Below are positions 35,295-44,752 of a DNA stretch of 64,000 nt, in pieces. The DNA comes from an uncultured Clostridia bacterium. GTDB lineage: Bacteria; Bacillota; Clostridia; Christensenellales; Borkfalkiaceae. Location: assembly GCA_949282385.1 (NCBI GenBank), contig CASDOP010000001.1:1-64000 (forward strand), read 5' to 3'. The notes beneath the pieces are model-generated. The model did not search any database. It had not been told where the DNA came from and saw only the letters and a program-made list of their open reading frames with translations. Made by a program: the position numbers and the translations under genes. How positions within the stretch are numbered: the stretch's first letter is position 1; every line of letters begins with the position of its first letter.

Positions 35295-38200
35295 TTGAAA
35301 AGAAAGAACGATAACAACAAACAATCATATATTTTTACGCGCGAAACGCTCGGAATGACAATACTTTTGTTCTGTGCGCTGATGTTGCTCGTACTTGTTA
35401 CGTACAATACGGTATTTTCGTCTTTCGGCGCGGCTATCTGCGCCTTCATGTACGGAACTTTCGGATATGGCAGTTACCTCGTAACCGCTCTTTTTGCGTA
35501 CCTCGGTTTCTGGCTCGTCTTTGAAAAGAATTTAAAGGTCAGATTGCGTACGGCAGTTGTTTTCGGCACTACGATATTCATGGTATTTTTGCTTTTCCAC
35601 GCCGTAACCACCCGCGATTATCCTTTAAGCAATTTCGGCGAATATCTTTCGCTTTGCTATAAAAATGCAGAGTTGGGATATGCCGGCTATTCTTTCGGAG
35701 GCGTCATTTCCGCACTCATCGTTTATCCGATCGCGAGGGGAACTACTTTCGCGGGCGCGTACGTTATTTTTGCGATTATGTCTGCGCTTTGCATTTATCT
35801 TTGCGTGCTCGTAGTCAAGAACGACCGCGCTGTGCGCAGCCTTACGGATAGCGCTTCGAAATCGGCTAAAAAAGTCGTTCCCGTTGCGGAAAATACTGAG
35901 GAATATGCCGTTCCGGATAAAATGTATTCTGTCAACGATGATTATGAAATTGTGAATAACCGCCGCGCCGAAGCTGCGCCGGCAGTAATAATGCAGCCCG
36001 AACAGAGGGTAGAAGCGCCCGCAGAAGATAAATTTTCGGATAAGAACCTCGGCAGAAGAATACTCTTCGAAAACGGCGAATTTGCGGCGGAAAGCTATCG
36101 CAGAAACATGATTTTCAACGACGACAGCTATTTCAACCACCCCGTGCAGAACGATGAAGACTACCTGAGCAGCTTTTCTTCGGGAAAACCTGCCAATAAA
36201 TCGCAGCCCGTTCAGAACCAGACTTATACATCGGGTTATTCGAGCGATATTGAAAATTCTTCGCGCGGATATTCAACGCCTTCGTACGTTTACGGCGACA
36301 AACCTGCCGACAGTCTAGATTTTTACGGCTCTGAAAGACGCGCCGAAGAGGATGTTTCGTCGCAAGACGACGACTACAAAAATGATAATACATACATCTC
36401 TGCCAATAGTTTCGATAATTTCAGCCGTCGCGACGAGCATTCTTCGGATGAGTTGCACGAAAACGACAAATTTGCCGAAACCGACAGTGTTGAAAGCAAA
36501 TCTTTTGACGGCGGCGACAATTCCGCGGATGATTTGAATGTATCGTCTGCGCGCACCGATTATGCGCAGAGCGATTTTTCTCGTCGAAGCACGGAAAATT
36601 ACGAAAACGAAGATAATTCGTCTTCGCAGAATATCTCTGCGGGACGGTCGTTTGACCGCTCGGACGGCGACGAAATATCGCCGTTTGCGCGCCGCGTTCA
36701 GGAAGGCGCAGAAGACGGGCAGAACGCTGAAAGAACTGAAAGCAGACAGGATAATCCTTCAAACAATCTCAGAAATCTTTTCAGCGCATCAAACGAGAAC
36801 ATTTCATCCGATATTCAGCCCGACGCTTCGAGGCTTAACTCGAGGCGCTGCGAAAGCAGAGCAAATCTTTTCGACGGTGAGGATGATAGTTATCTTAGCG
36901 ATGATGTTCCCGACCTTGGAACTCGCGGACTGCGCCCTGCTGACGACAGTTCGTCGTTCGGCTCGCGCGAAGACAGAACGCCTTCCGTACCCGAGAGGAG
37001 GAGGGAGATGCCCGTCGAACCGACGCCTGTTCCCGTCAGGAGAGAAAGTCAGCCTGCTCAGGAAAAGGCTGTCGAGCCTGAAAAGCCCAAGCACGTCTGG
37101 AAGAAGTATGTAAGACCCACCTTGGAACTTCTCGCCGATTATCCCGAAAACAACAACGCTAATATCGGCGAAATTGAGGAAAATAAGTCCCTGATAGTGG
37201 ATACGCTTTCCAATTTCAGGATTGCTTCGCATATTTCGGACGTTATTGTAGGTCCTGCCATAACGCGCTACGACGTCATTATAGAGGACAAAACAAACAT
37301 AAAGAGCGCTCTGAGGTACAGGGAAGCGATAGCCATGGCGCTGATGAAAGAAAACGTTACCGCATACCTCAATTATTCCAAAGGCGCAATTTCTATAGAA
37401 GTTCCCAACAACAAGCGTACCGTTGTCGGGCTTAAAACTATGCTCACGAGCAGTCAGTTTATTAACTGCAAACCCAATTCGCTTACGTTTGCTCTCGGCA
37501 AGAACGTCGAAGGCAAACCTAATTGTCCCGATATTACAAAAATGCCTCACCTTCTGGTCGCAGGTACAACGGGTTCTGGTAAAAGTATCTGCCTGAGCGC
37601 GCTTATAATAAGCCTTCTCTATAAATACGGACCCGATGAGTTGAGGTTTATTCTCGTCGACCCCAAACAGTCAGAATTTATTTCATACGAGGGCTTGCCT
37701 CATCTTATTATCAACGAAATAATTTCCGATGTGGACAAGGCAATCAAAGCGCTCAACTGGGCTATAAAGGAAATGGAGCGCAGGTACACCCTCTTCAAGG
37801 AAATGACCCTTTCAGGTACGCTAGTCAAAAATATTAACGAATATAACCAGCATCTCCCCGAAGGCGAGGAAAAACTGCCTAAAATCGTCATAATTCTCGA
37901 TGAGTTCGGCGACCTCATGCTCCAGGCAAAAAAAGATATAGAGAGCCGAATTATAAGGCTCGTTCAGAAGTCGAGAGCGTGCGGCATACACCTAATTCTC
38001 GCAACGCAGCGCCCCTCGGTTGACTGTATTACGGGTCTTATCAAGTCCAACCTGCCCACGAGAATAGGTTTCAAAGTCAACTCCTTCGACGATTCGCGCA
38101 CTATATTCGACATCGGCGGCGCAGAAAAACTGCTCGGCGCGGGCGATATGTATTTCCGCTCGGCGGAAAATCCCGACCTTGCGCGCATACAGGGCTGCTT

Positions 38201-38579
38201 TATAGATTCTCCCGAAGTTCAGGCAGTTACCGAATTTGTAAAGAAAAATAACGAAACTTATTTCGACCAGAGCGTGAGCGATTTCATCAATAAAGTGGAA
38301 GAGGAGGAAAACGACGCTCCTTCTGATGACGGGGTTGCCGAAAACGACGTCAAGATAGACGACAAGTTCATTCAGGCACTCAAATTCTGCGTCGTAAGCA
38401 ATCAGGCGTCCGTTTCCATGTTGCAGAGGCGTTTCCCCATAGGTTACGTCAAGGCATGCAAGATAATAGACTGGATGGAAAACATGAATTACATCACGCA
38501 GTCCGAAGGCTCAAAACCGAGGAAAGTTTTGCTTTCCCTCGATGAATTTACCCGCATTTACGGTGATATAGATGACTGA
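35295..38579 (+). CDS. ftsK: DNA translocase FtsK/SpoIIIE with long acidic linker
   Basis: A 1094-residue septal DNA pump. Residues about 20-180 hold four transmembrane helices. About 185-597 is a very long, low-complexity linker rich in Ser, Asp, Glu, Asn and Arg. The motor follows: Walker A LLVAGTTGSGKS (about 752-763), Walker B IVIILDEFGDLML, then LILATQRPSVDCITGLIKSN. The C-terminal gamma domain (about 1025-1085, SVSMLQRRFPIGYVKACKIIDWME) reads polarity sequences. The usual DELADLM reads DEFGDLM here. The start is TTG with CGGAG nine bases upstream; no ATG fits. It overlaps rimO by 8 bp. Confidence 0.95.
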   Translation: MKRKNDNNKQSYIFTRETLGMTILLFCALMLLVLVTYNTVFSSFGAAICAFMYGTFGYGSYLVTALFAYLGFWLVFEKNLKVRLRTAVVFGTTIFMVFLLFHAVTTRDYPLSNFGEYLSLCYKNAELGYAGYSFGGVISALIVYPIARGTTFAGAYVIFAIMSALCIYLCVLVVKNDRAVRSLTDSASKSAKKVVPVAENTEEYAVPDKMYSVNDDYEIVNNRRAEAAPAVIMQPEQRVEAPAEDKFSDKNLGRRILFENGEFAAESYRRNMIFNDDSYFNHPVQNDEDYLSSFSSGKPANKSQPVQNQTYTSGYSSDIENSSRGYSTPSYVYGDKPADSLDFYGSERRAEEDVSSQDDDYKNDNTYISANSFDNFSRRDEHSSDELHENDKFAETDSVESKSFDGGDNSADDLNVSSARTDYAQSDFSRRSTENYENEDNSSSQNISAGRSFDRSDGDEISPFARRVQEGAEDGQNAERTESRQDNPSNNLRNLFSASNENISSDIQPDASRLNSRRCESRANLFDGEDDSYLSDDVPDLGTRGLRPADDSSSFGSREDRTPSVPERRREMPVEPTPVPVRRESQPAQEKAVEPEKPKHVWKKYVRPTLELLADYPENNNANIGEIEENKSLIVDTLSNFRIASHISDVIVGPAITRYDVIIEDKTNIKSALRYREAIAMALMKENVTAYLNYSKGAISIEVPNNKRTVVGLKTMLTSSQFINCKPNSLTFALGKNVEGKPNCPDITKMPHLLVAGTTGSGKSICLSALIISLLYKYGPDELRFILVDPKQSEFISYEGLPHLIINEIISDVDKAIKALNWAIKEMERRYTLFKEMTLSGTLVKNINEYNQHLPEGEEKLPKIVIILDEFGDLMLQAKKDIESRIIRLVQKSRACGIHLILATQRPSVDCITGLIKSNLPTRIGFKVNSFDDSRTIFDIGGAEKLLGAGDMYFRSAENPDLARIQGCFIDSPEVQAVTEFVKKNNETYFDQSVSDFINKVEEEENDAPSDDGVAENDVKIDDKFIQALKFCVVSNQASVSMLQRRFPIGYVKACKIIDWMENMNYITQSEGSKPRKVLLSLDEFTRIYGDIDD

Positions 38580-39906
38580 TCTCAATGCAAAAAAATACGG
38601 CGTCATCTCGCTCGGTTGCGACAAGAACAGAGTTGACGCCGAAAAACTGCTTGCAATAATAAAATCCCGCGGTTGCGAAATCTGCGACGACCTTTCCGAG
38701 GCGAACGTGGTGGTCGTAAACACCTGCGCTTTTCTGAATTCCGCGCGCAAGGAAGCAATAGAGACCGTTCTCGATTGCGCGGAATATAAAGACGGCAACC
38801 TTGAAAAAATAGTTGTTACCGGTTGCCTGCCGCAGAAATTTATTGGCGACACCTTTGACGCGCTCACTGAGGCGGACGTTTTTCTCGGCGTGAACGATTA
38901 CGATAAATTTTTCGACGCGCTGGAACAGTCCTATTCATACGGCAGAGTTAATTTTGTGGGAAAGGGCGATATTTCCTCTCGCACGGAAAGAGTTGTAACT
39001 ACGCCCTGCCATTATGCGTATTTGAAGATTGCCGACGGTTGCAACAACCGTTGCACATATTGCCTCATTCCCAAAATCAGGGGCGAATACGTCAGTTATC
39101 CTATGGAGCAGCTTCTTAAAGAGGCAGAAAAGCTGGGGGACGTTGCGGAGCTTATTCTCGTCGCGCAGGACGTAACGAGATACGGCACAGATTTGTACGG
39201 CAAAAAATTTCTTGTAACTTTTTTAAAAAAGCTGACAACACTTGTCAACATTAATAGTGTAAGATTATTATACTGTTATCCCGAAGCCATAGACGACGAG
39301 CTTATATCCGAAATCCGTGACAATCCTAAAATAATAAAATATATCGACATACCTTTCCAGCACAGCGAAGACAGATTGCTTAAAATGATGAACCGCCGCG
39401 GCAGCCGCGAACAGTATCTCGAACTTGTAGCAAGGTTGAGGCGGGAAGTTGAGGGTATTGCGATACGCTCTACTTTCATAGCGGGATTTCCTACAGAAAC
39501 CGAGCAGGATGTGGAAGGTTTATGCGACTTTCTTAACAAGGCAAAACTTACGAATTGCGGATTTTTCGCATATTCGAGAGAACCTGATACGCCAGCTTAT
39601 AAAATCAAGGGACAGATTGCATACGCCGAAAAGAACAGGCGAGTAAAAAAATTATACGCCGTTCAAAGGCAGGTTTCGCGCGGCTTGCTGCAAGGCTTTG
39701 AGGGTAAAAAGGTCAGAGTTCTTTGCGACGGCATCGACTATGACAAACAATGCTTTGTCGGCAGGGCATATTTTCAGGCTCCCGATATAGACGGCAAAGT
39801 TTACTTCCGCAGCGCTGAGGCAGCGCAGGGAAACTATTATGACGTAATCGTTTCGCACTGCGACGATTACGATATGTACGGACACACGGAGGATTACGAC
39901 TTATGA
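38572..39906 (+). CDS. rimO: Ribosomal protein uS12 methylthiotransferase RimO
   Basis: A radical-SAM enzyme that methylthiolates an Asp of ribosomal protein S12. The N-terminal UPF0004 domain has SLGCDKNRVD, NTCAFLNSA and TGCLPQ, giving three cluster cysteines. The radical-SAM motif CNNRCTYC (about 153-160) is followed by IPKIRGEYVS, and a C-terminal TRAM-type region lies near 370-440. Length 444 and the NRVDAE signature favour RimO over MiaB. It overlaps ftsK by 8 bp and pgsA by 4 bp. Confidence 0.94.
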   Translation: MTDLNAKKYGVISLGCDKNRVDAEKLLAIIKSRGCEICDDLSEANVVVVNTCAFLNSARKEAIETVLDCAEYKDGNLEKIVVTGCLPQKFIGDTFDALTEADVFLGVNDYDKFFDALEQSYSYGRVNFVGKGDISSRTERVVTTPCHYAYLKIADGCNNRCTYCLIPKIRGEYVSYPMEQLLKEAEKLGDVAELILVAQDVTRYGTDLYGKKFLVTFLKKLTTLVNINSVRLLYCYPEAIDDELISEIRDNPKIIKYIDIPFQHSEDRLLKMMNRRGSREQYLELVARLRREVEGIAIRSTFIAGFPTETEQDVEGLCDFLNKAKLTNCGFFAYSREPDTPAYKIKGQIAYAEKNRRVKKLYAVQRQVSRGLLQGFEGKKVRVLCDGIDYDKQCFVGRAYFQAPDIDGKVYFRSAEAAQGNYYDVIVSHCDDYDMYGHTEDYDL

Positions 39907-40559
39907 GCGATAACGGCATGAACGACGGCGGAAAATTTTATAAATTTGCCGCAGGTAAGGGCGTTATGAATTTACCAAATAAACTCACCATTGCGCGAAT
40001 GGTTATGATACCTTTATTTGTGCTGTTTTTCTATCTTCAGTTTACGGCGCATTATTTTGTCGCGCTTGCGGTGTTTGCCTTAGCGAGTTTTACCGACCTT
40101 TTAGACGGCAAAATAGCGAGAAAGTATAACCTCGTAACCAATCTCGGTAAATTCCTCGATCCGATTGCAGATAAAGTTCTCGTATCGTCCGCGCTCATAG
40201 TGCTTCTCACGGTAAATTCTTTCTTTACGGGTTATCTCGGCGAATGGGCGATAATAGCTGGAGGTTGCTGCGTTGCAATAATTTTTGCCCGCGAACTCAT
40301 TGTCAGCGGTTTCCGAATGGTTGCGGCGGACGCCGGCGTTGTTATCGCAGCTGACAAAATTGGCAAATACAAGACCGTTTCGCAGGATATCACGGTTATA
40401 ATTCTGCTCGTTTACGGCGGATTTGAAGAATTTTTCGACGGAACTGCAATGCAGGTTCTCAATTATATCGGCTTAGGCTTCCTTGCCATTGCCGCAGTAC
40501 TTACGATAATTTCGGGAATAAACTATATCGTTAAAAATATAGGCGTTCTTAAAGCATAA
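39903..40559 (+). CDS. pgsA: CDP-diacylglycerol--glycerol-3-phosphate phosphatidyltransferase
   Basis: PgsA makes phosphatidylglycerol phosphate, the precursor of phosphatidylglycerol and cardiolipin. The CDP-alcohol phosphotransferase motif is complete: DG-KI-AR, eight residues, G-KFL-D-PIA-D (about 63-86). Several membrane helices span the rest. The start at 39903 overlaps rimO by 4 bp and has GGAGG ten bases upstream, giving 218 residues. An internal ATG at 39966 (MNLPNKLT, AAGG upstream) matches the usual family N-terminus, so the first 21 residues may not be translated. Confidence 0.9.
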   Translation: MSDNGMNDGGKFYKFAAGKGVMNLPNKLTIARMVMIPLFVLFFYLQFTAHYFVALAVFALASFTDLLDGKIARKYNLVTNLGKFLDPIADKVLVSSALIVLLTVNSFFTGYLGEWAIIAGGCCVAIIFARELIVSGFRMVAADAGVVIAADKIGKYKTVSQDITVIILLVYGGFEEFFDGTAMQVLNYIGLGFLAIAAVLTIISGINYIVKNIGVLKA

Positions 40560-41632
40560 TGAAAAATTGTCTGGTAATCATCAGAAATAAAAAACTCAAC
40601 ATAAATTATAAACGGCTTGATAAAATTCTGCGCGTCTTTTCGGCGGGTTGTTTCTACTTCGATAAAATTGCGTTTGTCGGCTTCGACAGTTCAAAAGGCA
40701 TAAGCGATCAGCTTCTGGAATGTCGTAACCAGTTTGATAACTGCGTCGTTATCTGTGAGGATATACAACGCGAAATAATTTACGACTATCTACAGAAGAT
40801 ATATAATTCGTCTTTTGACGGAAGATTTTATCTCGATTGCGGACAAGCAACTGCATGTCTTTGTTGTGCGAACGAGGACGAAGGCGCGTTCGCCGAAAAG
40901 TGCATGTGCCTCATGAACGAAAAATACGGCGTAAGCTATGATAAATTCTACGTGAAAACTGTCTGTGCTCCGTCCGAACTTATAAATTCCGCGCTCGAAA
41001 AGGCTCATCGCGAGGGCGGGGATACGGCGTTCAGCGTCTATGACGAATACGGCGACCAGACAATAGTCATTTCCTATTCAAGCACAACGCCCAAAATGGT
41101 TGCGGATGCCGTCCAGCGCATAATCGTCGGCGAGCTTTCGCCTTATGTCTATGCGGTTGAAAATATTACGCTCGAACAGCGACTTTATGACCTTCTGAAG
41201 CTGCGCCGCATGAAGATAAGCGTTGCAGAATCTTTCACCGGCGGCGGCATAGCTTCCAGATTGGTTTCCGTTCCCGGTATTTCGGAAGTTTATTTTGAAG
41301 GGCTTAATACCTACGCAAACCTTTCCAAGCAGACCAGGCTGGGCGTTGAAGAACTCACGCTCAAACAGTCGGGCGCGGTTTCAGAACAGACCGCGTGCGA
41401 AATGGCTTCGGGACTGATAGCTGCAGGTAATTGCGATATCGCAATCGCCACCACGGGCATAGCGGGACCGAAGTCGGACAACACATTAAAACCCGTCGGT
41501 TTGAACTATATTGCCGTAGCTTTGAAAGACAATATAAAAGTTTATAAATTCAACCTCGCAGGCGACAGAAAAACTATTACGGAAACGGCGATAAACAACG
41601 CTCTTTTCCTCGCTTACAAAACTTTAAAATAA
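40559..41632 (+). CDS. cinA: CinA-like protein: eroded N-terminus plus nicotinamide-nucleotide amidase domain
   Basis: The C-terminal domain (about 205-357) is a clear CinA_C/PncC domain, which deamidates nicotinamide mononucleotide to nicotinate mononucleotide: AESFTGGGIASRLVSVPG, NTYANLSKQTRLGV and ATTGIAGP are present. The N-terminal half sits where other CinA proteins have a MoCF-type domain, but its GGLGPTxDD motif is not found, so that part looks degenerate. It is placed between pgsA (1-nt overlap) and recA, the common clostridial order. NMN recycling would also suit nadE two genes on. Confidence 0.85.
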   Translation: MKNCLVIIRNKKLNINYKRLDKILRVFSAGCFYFDKIAFVGFDSSKGISDQLLECRNQFDNCVVICEDIQREIIYDYLQKIYNSSFDGRFYLDCGQATACLCCANEDEGAFAEKCMCLMNEKYGVSYDKFYVKTVCAPSELINSALEKAHREGGDTAFSVYDEYGDQTIVISYSSTTPKMVADAVQRIIVGELSPYVYAVENITLEQRLYDLLKLRRMKISVAESFTGGGIASRLVSVPGISEVYFEGLNTYANLSKQTRLGVEELTLKQSGAVSEQTACEMASGLIAAGNCDIAIATTGIAGPKSDNTLKPVGLNYIAVALKDNIKVYKFNLAGDRKTITETAINNALFLAYKTLK

Positions 41633-41647
41633 TTCAGGAGAATATAT

Positions 41648-42661
41648 ATGAACGAAGAAAAACAGAAAGCGCTCAATTCAACCATAGCCATGATTGAAAA
41701 GCAGTTTGGCAAGGGAGCCATAATGAAGCTTGGCGACGTCAACGTCAATTCGGAAATAGACGTCATTCCCACGGGTTGCCTTTCGCTTGACCTCGCACTC
41801 GGCGTCGGCGGCGTACCCCGCGGCAGAATTATGGAAGTTTTCGGTCCCGAATCCTCGGGTAAAACGACTGTTGCACTGCATATTATAGCCGAAACGCAGA
41901 AACTCGGAGGCGTAGCCGCATTCATAGATGCGGAGCATGCTCTCGATGCCGTATATGCAAAAGCTCTTGGCGTAAATATAGACGAATTATACGTATCCCA
42001 GCCCGATACGGGCGAACAGGCGCTGGACATCTGTGAATCTCTCGTTCGTTCGAGCGCTGTTGACGTTATAATTATCGACTCTGTCGCAGCTCTTACGCCC
42101 AAGGCGGAAATCGAAGGCGATATGGGCGACGCGCATGTGGGCGCTCTTCCCAGACTTATGTCGCAGGCTTTGAGAAAACTCACCGCAATCACAAACCGTT
42201 CAAAGACTTGCGTTATTTTTATCAATCAGCTCCGCGAAAAGGTGGGCGTCATGTTCGGCAACCCCGAAACTACCCCGGGCGGCAAGGCGCTTAAGTACTT
42301 TGCAAGCATCCGCCTCGACATAAGAAAAGCCGACGCTCTCAAAAACGACGGTGAAATAATAGGTAACAGGGCAAAGTGCAAAGTTGTTAAAAACAAGGTT
42401 GCGCCTCCTTTCAAGGTTGCAGAGTTCGATATAATTTACGGACACGGCATTTCGCAGGAAGGTTGCCTTATCGACCTCGGCGTGGAGTACGGCATTCTCT
42501 CGAAGAGCGGCGCGTGGTTCAGCTATAACGACAATAAAATTGCCAACGGCAGGGAGAAGATGAGGGATTATCTCATTGCGAACCCCGAATTCAAGGCAGA
42601 GCTTGACGCTAAAATAAGACAGGCTCATAAAGACAGCATAGCCAGGAAAGACAGAGATTAA
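41648..42661 (+). CDS. recA: Recombinase RecA
   Basis: RecA forms filaments on single-stranded DNA for homologous recombination and SOS induction. Walker A GPESSGKT (about 66-73), [21 protein letters not shown] and the L2-region [22 protein letters not shown] are intact. The usual GLQARLMSQ reads GALPRLMSQ. The protein is 337 residues and ends in a short charged tail. AGGAG precedes the ATG. No LexA-type GAAC-N4-GTTC box was found directly upstream, so any SOS control must act at the distal promoter. Confidence 0.97.
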   Translation: MNEEKQKALNSTIAMIEKQFGKGAIMKLGDVNVNSEIDVIPTGCLSLDLALGVGGVPRGRIMEVFGPESSGKTTVALHIIAETQKLGGVAAFIDAEHALDAVYAKALGVNIDELYVSQPDTGEQALDICESLVRSSAVDVIIIDSVAALTPKAEIEGDMGDAHVGALPRLMSQALRKLTAITNRSKTCVIFINQLREKVGVMFGNPETTPGGKALKYFASIRLDIRKADALKNDGEIIGNRAKCKVVKNKVAPPFKVAEFDIIYGHGISQEGCLIDLGVEYGILSKSGAWFSYNDNKIANGREKMRDYLIANPEFKAELDAKIRQAHKDSIARKDRD

Positions 42662-44568
42662 TGTTACACGGATTTATAAAAGTTTGCGCCGCGACTGCAC
42701 CGATAAGGGTTGCGGACGTGAATTTTAACTGCGAAAATATAATAAAAAGCATTTTCGATTGCAAAGAGAAAGGGTGTCAGCTTATAGTTTTTCCCGAGCT
42801 GTGCGTTTGCGGTTATACATGCGGCGACCTGTTCAACCAGCGTCGTCTTCTCGACGGCGTCGAGGAGGCAATCTGCCGCATAGCCGAAAGTACCAAGGGC
42901 AATCGCGCGCTTGTATTTGTCGGCGCTCCCGTTTCCGTCAACGGCAGGCTCTATAATTGTGCCGTTGTTATGAGCGACGGAAAAATTTTGGGCATAGTGC
43001 CTAAAACTTATCTGCCTTCATACAGCGAATTTTACGAACGCAGGCATTTCACGCCTGCGGAAAGCGAAAATGCTGTTATAACTTTCTGCGGTCAGCAGGT
43101 GGATTTTGGTAAAAAACTAATATTTAAGGCGGAAAATTGCCCCGATTTTACCGTTTCGGCGGAAATATGCGAAGATTTATGGGTTCCCGACAGTCCGTCA
43201 ATCTATCATGCCAAGGCTGGCGCAAACATAATTGTCAATCTTTCCTGCAGCGACGAAACTATAGGTAAGGCGGAATACAGGCGCGACCTCGTCCGTATGC
43301 AGTCGGCAAAGCTCGTTTGCGGCTATGTATATTGCGATGCGGGCGACGGAGAAAGTACGACCGATATGGCGTTCGCGGGTCATAACGTCATTTGCGAAAA
43401 CGGCGAGCTGCTGTGTGAGACAGAATTGTTTGAAAACGGTCAGATTTTTGCCGAAATCGACGTCGATAAACTTACAAACGAGCGCAGAAGAATGGCAAAC
43501 ACATTCTTCTCGGCGGGAGATACTAAAGATTATAAAATTGTCGGTTTCATGACTGACAACGGCGGGGAGGATATTGAGCGTTCTTTCCCAAAGACGCCGT
43601 TCGTTCCCGCAAATAATTTAAAACTGCGCGAGCGGACGGAATTAATACTGTCCATTCAGACTGCTGGGCTTACAAAGCGCCTGCTTCATACCCGTTCAAA
43701 AACTGCCGTCATAGGCATATCGGGCGGTCTGGATTCGGCTCTTGCCCTGCTCGTTACCGCCAGAGCATTCAAAAAGGCAGGCAAAGATCCCGCCGATATA
43801 ATTGCGGTAACAATGCCCGGGTTCGGCACTACGGGAAAAACTTATAACAATTCATTAAAGCTCATCAAATGCATGGGTGCGACTGCGCGCACGGTCAATA
43901 TTTCGCAGTCTGTGCTTCAGCATTTCAATGATATAGGACACGATCCTTCCGTGCTCGACGTTACTTACGAAAACGCCCAGGCGAGGATGCGTACGCTCAT
44001 TCTCATGGACCTTGCCAACAAGACGGGCGGCATAGTTGTCGGTACGGGCGACCTCAGCGAGCTTGCTCTCGGTTGGGCGACTTATAACGGCGATCATATG
44101 TCGATGTATGCGGTAAACTGTTCCGTGCCAAAAACGCTCGTAAAACACCTTGTAAGCTATGAGTCTGAAAGATTGGGCGGAGAGAGTGAGGAAGTGCTTA
44201 AAGACATCGTCAATACCGAAATAAGTCCCGAGCTTCTGCCGCCAGACAAGAGCGGAAACATTGCGCAGAAGACCGAAGACCTCGTCGGACCTTATATATT
44301 GCACGATTTTTTCCTTTATTATATAGTCCGTTGGGGATTTACTCCTTCCAAGGTGCGTTTTCTTGCGCATAAAACCTTTTCTGACATGTTTTCAAAGGAA
44401 GTAATAGATAAGTGGCTGAAAAACTTCTACAGGCGTTTTTTTGTCCAACAATTCAAGCGTTCTTGCATTCCGGACGGCGTAAAAGTCGGTTCGGTTTCGC
44501 TGTCTCCGCGCGGCGATTGGCGCATGCCGTCGGACGCTATTAACGATTTATGGTTAAAAGATTTATAA
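42661..44568 (+). CDS. nadE: Glutamine-dependent NAD+ synthetase
   Basis: NadE amidates nicotinate adenine dinucleotide to NAD+ using glutamine. The N-terminal nitrilase-like glutaminase domain (about 1-300) has the Glu in FPELCVCGYT, the Lys in PKTYLPSYSEFYERR and the Cys in SAEICEDLW. The C-terminal synthetase domain carries the PP-loop ISGGLDSAL (about 354-362). Length 635 is typical of the two-domain form. It shares one base with the recA stop (TAATG). A modest terminator follows. Confidence 0.95.
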   Translation: MLHGFIKVCAATAPIRVADVNFNCENIIKSIFDCKEKGCQLIVFPELCVCGYTCGDLFNQRRLLDGVEEAICRIAESTKGNRALVFVGAPVSVNGRLYNCAVVMSDGKILGIVPKTYLPSYSEFYERRHFTPAESENAVITFCGQQVDFGKKLIFKAENCPDFTVSAEICEDLWVPDSPSIYHAKAGANIIVNLSCSDETIGKAEYRRDLVRMQSAKLVCGYVYCDAGDGESTTDMAFAGHNVICENGELLCETELFENGQIFAEIDVDKLTNERRRMANTFFSAGDTKDYKIVGFMTDNGGEDIERSFPKTPFVPANNLKLRERTELILSIQTAGLTKRLLHTRSKTAVIGISGGLDSALALLVTARAFKKAGKDPADIIAVTMPGFGTTGKTYNNSLKLIKCMGATARTVNISQSVLQHFNDIGHDPSVLDVTYENAQARMRTLILMDLANKTGGIVVGTGDLSELALGWATYNGDHMSMYAVNCSVPKTLVKHLVSYESERLGGESEEVLKDIVNTEISPELLPPDKSGNIAQKTEDLVGPYILHDFFLYYIVRWGFTPSKVRFLAHKTFSDMFSKEVIDKWLKNFYRRFFVQQFKRSCIPDGVKVGSVSLSPRGDWRMPSDAINDLWLKDL

Positions 44569-44576
44569 AATAATTT

Positions 44577-44608
44577 AAAGGGCGCAGCGATTTTGTCTAC
44601 GCCCTTTT
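44577..44608 (+). terminator. Probable terminator after nadE
   Basis: AAAGGGCG (44577-44584) pairs with CGCCCTTT (44600-44607) around a 15-nt loop; the T tract is short. Confidence 0.6.
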
Positions 44609-44653
44609 CCGATAAAAAAATACTTACTGAACCTATGTATTTTTGTAAATAAA

Positions 44654-44682
44654 TTGACTTTTATACCATTGTAGTATATAAT
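44654..44682 (+). promoter_or_regulatory. Promoter of rny
   Basis: TTGACT (44654-44659), 17 nt, TATAAT (44677-44682), about 70 bases before the ATG. Confidence 0.75.
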
Positions 44683-44752
44683 TGTGTGTGGATATAGAAT
44701 TATCTTCTTTTGAGATTTAGTATATATTTAAAATTACACACAGGAGGCTTAA

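Noticed and set aside
41600..41647. SOS (LexA) box directly upstream of recA
   Set aside because: No GAAC-N4-GTTC or similar motif in the 15-bp gap to cinA or the adjacent bases.
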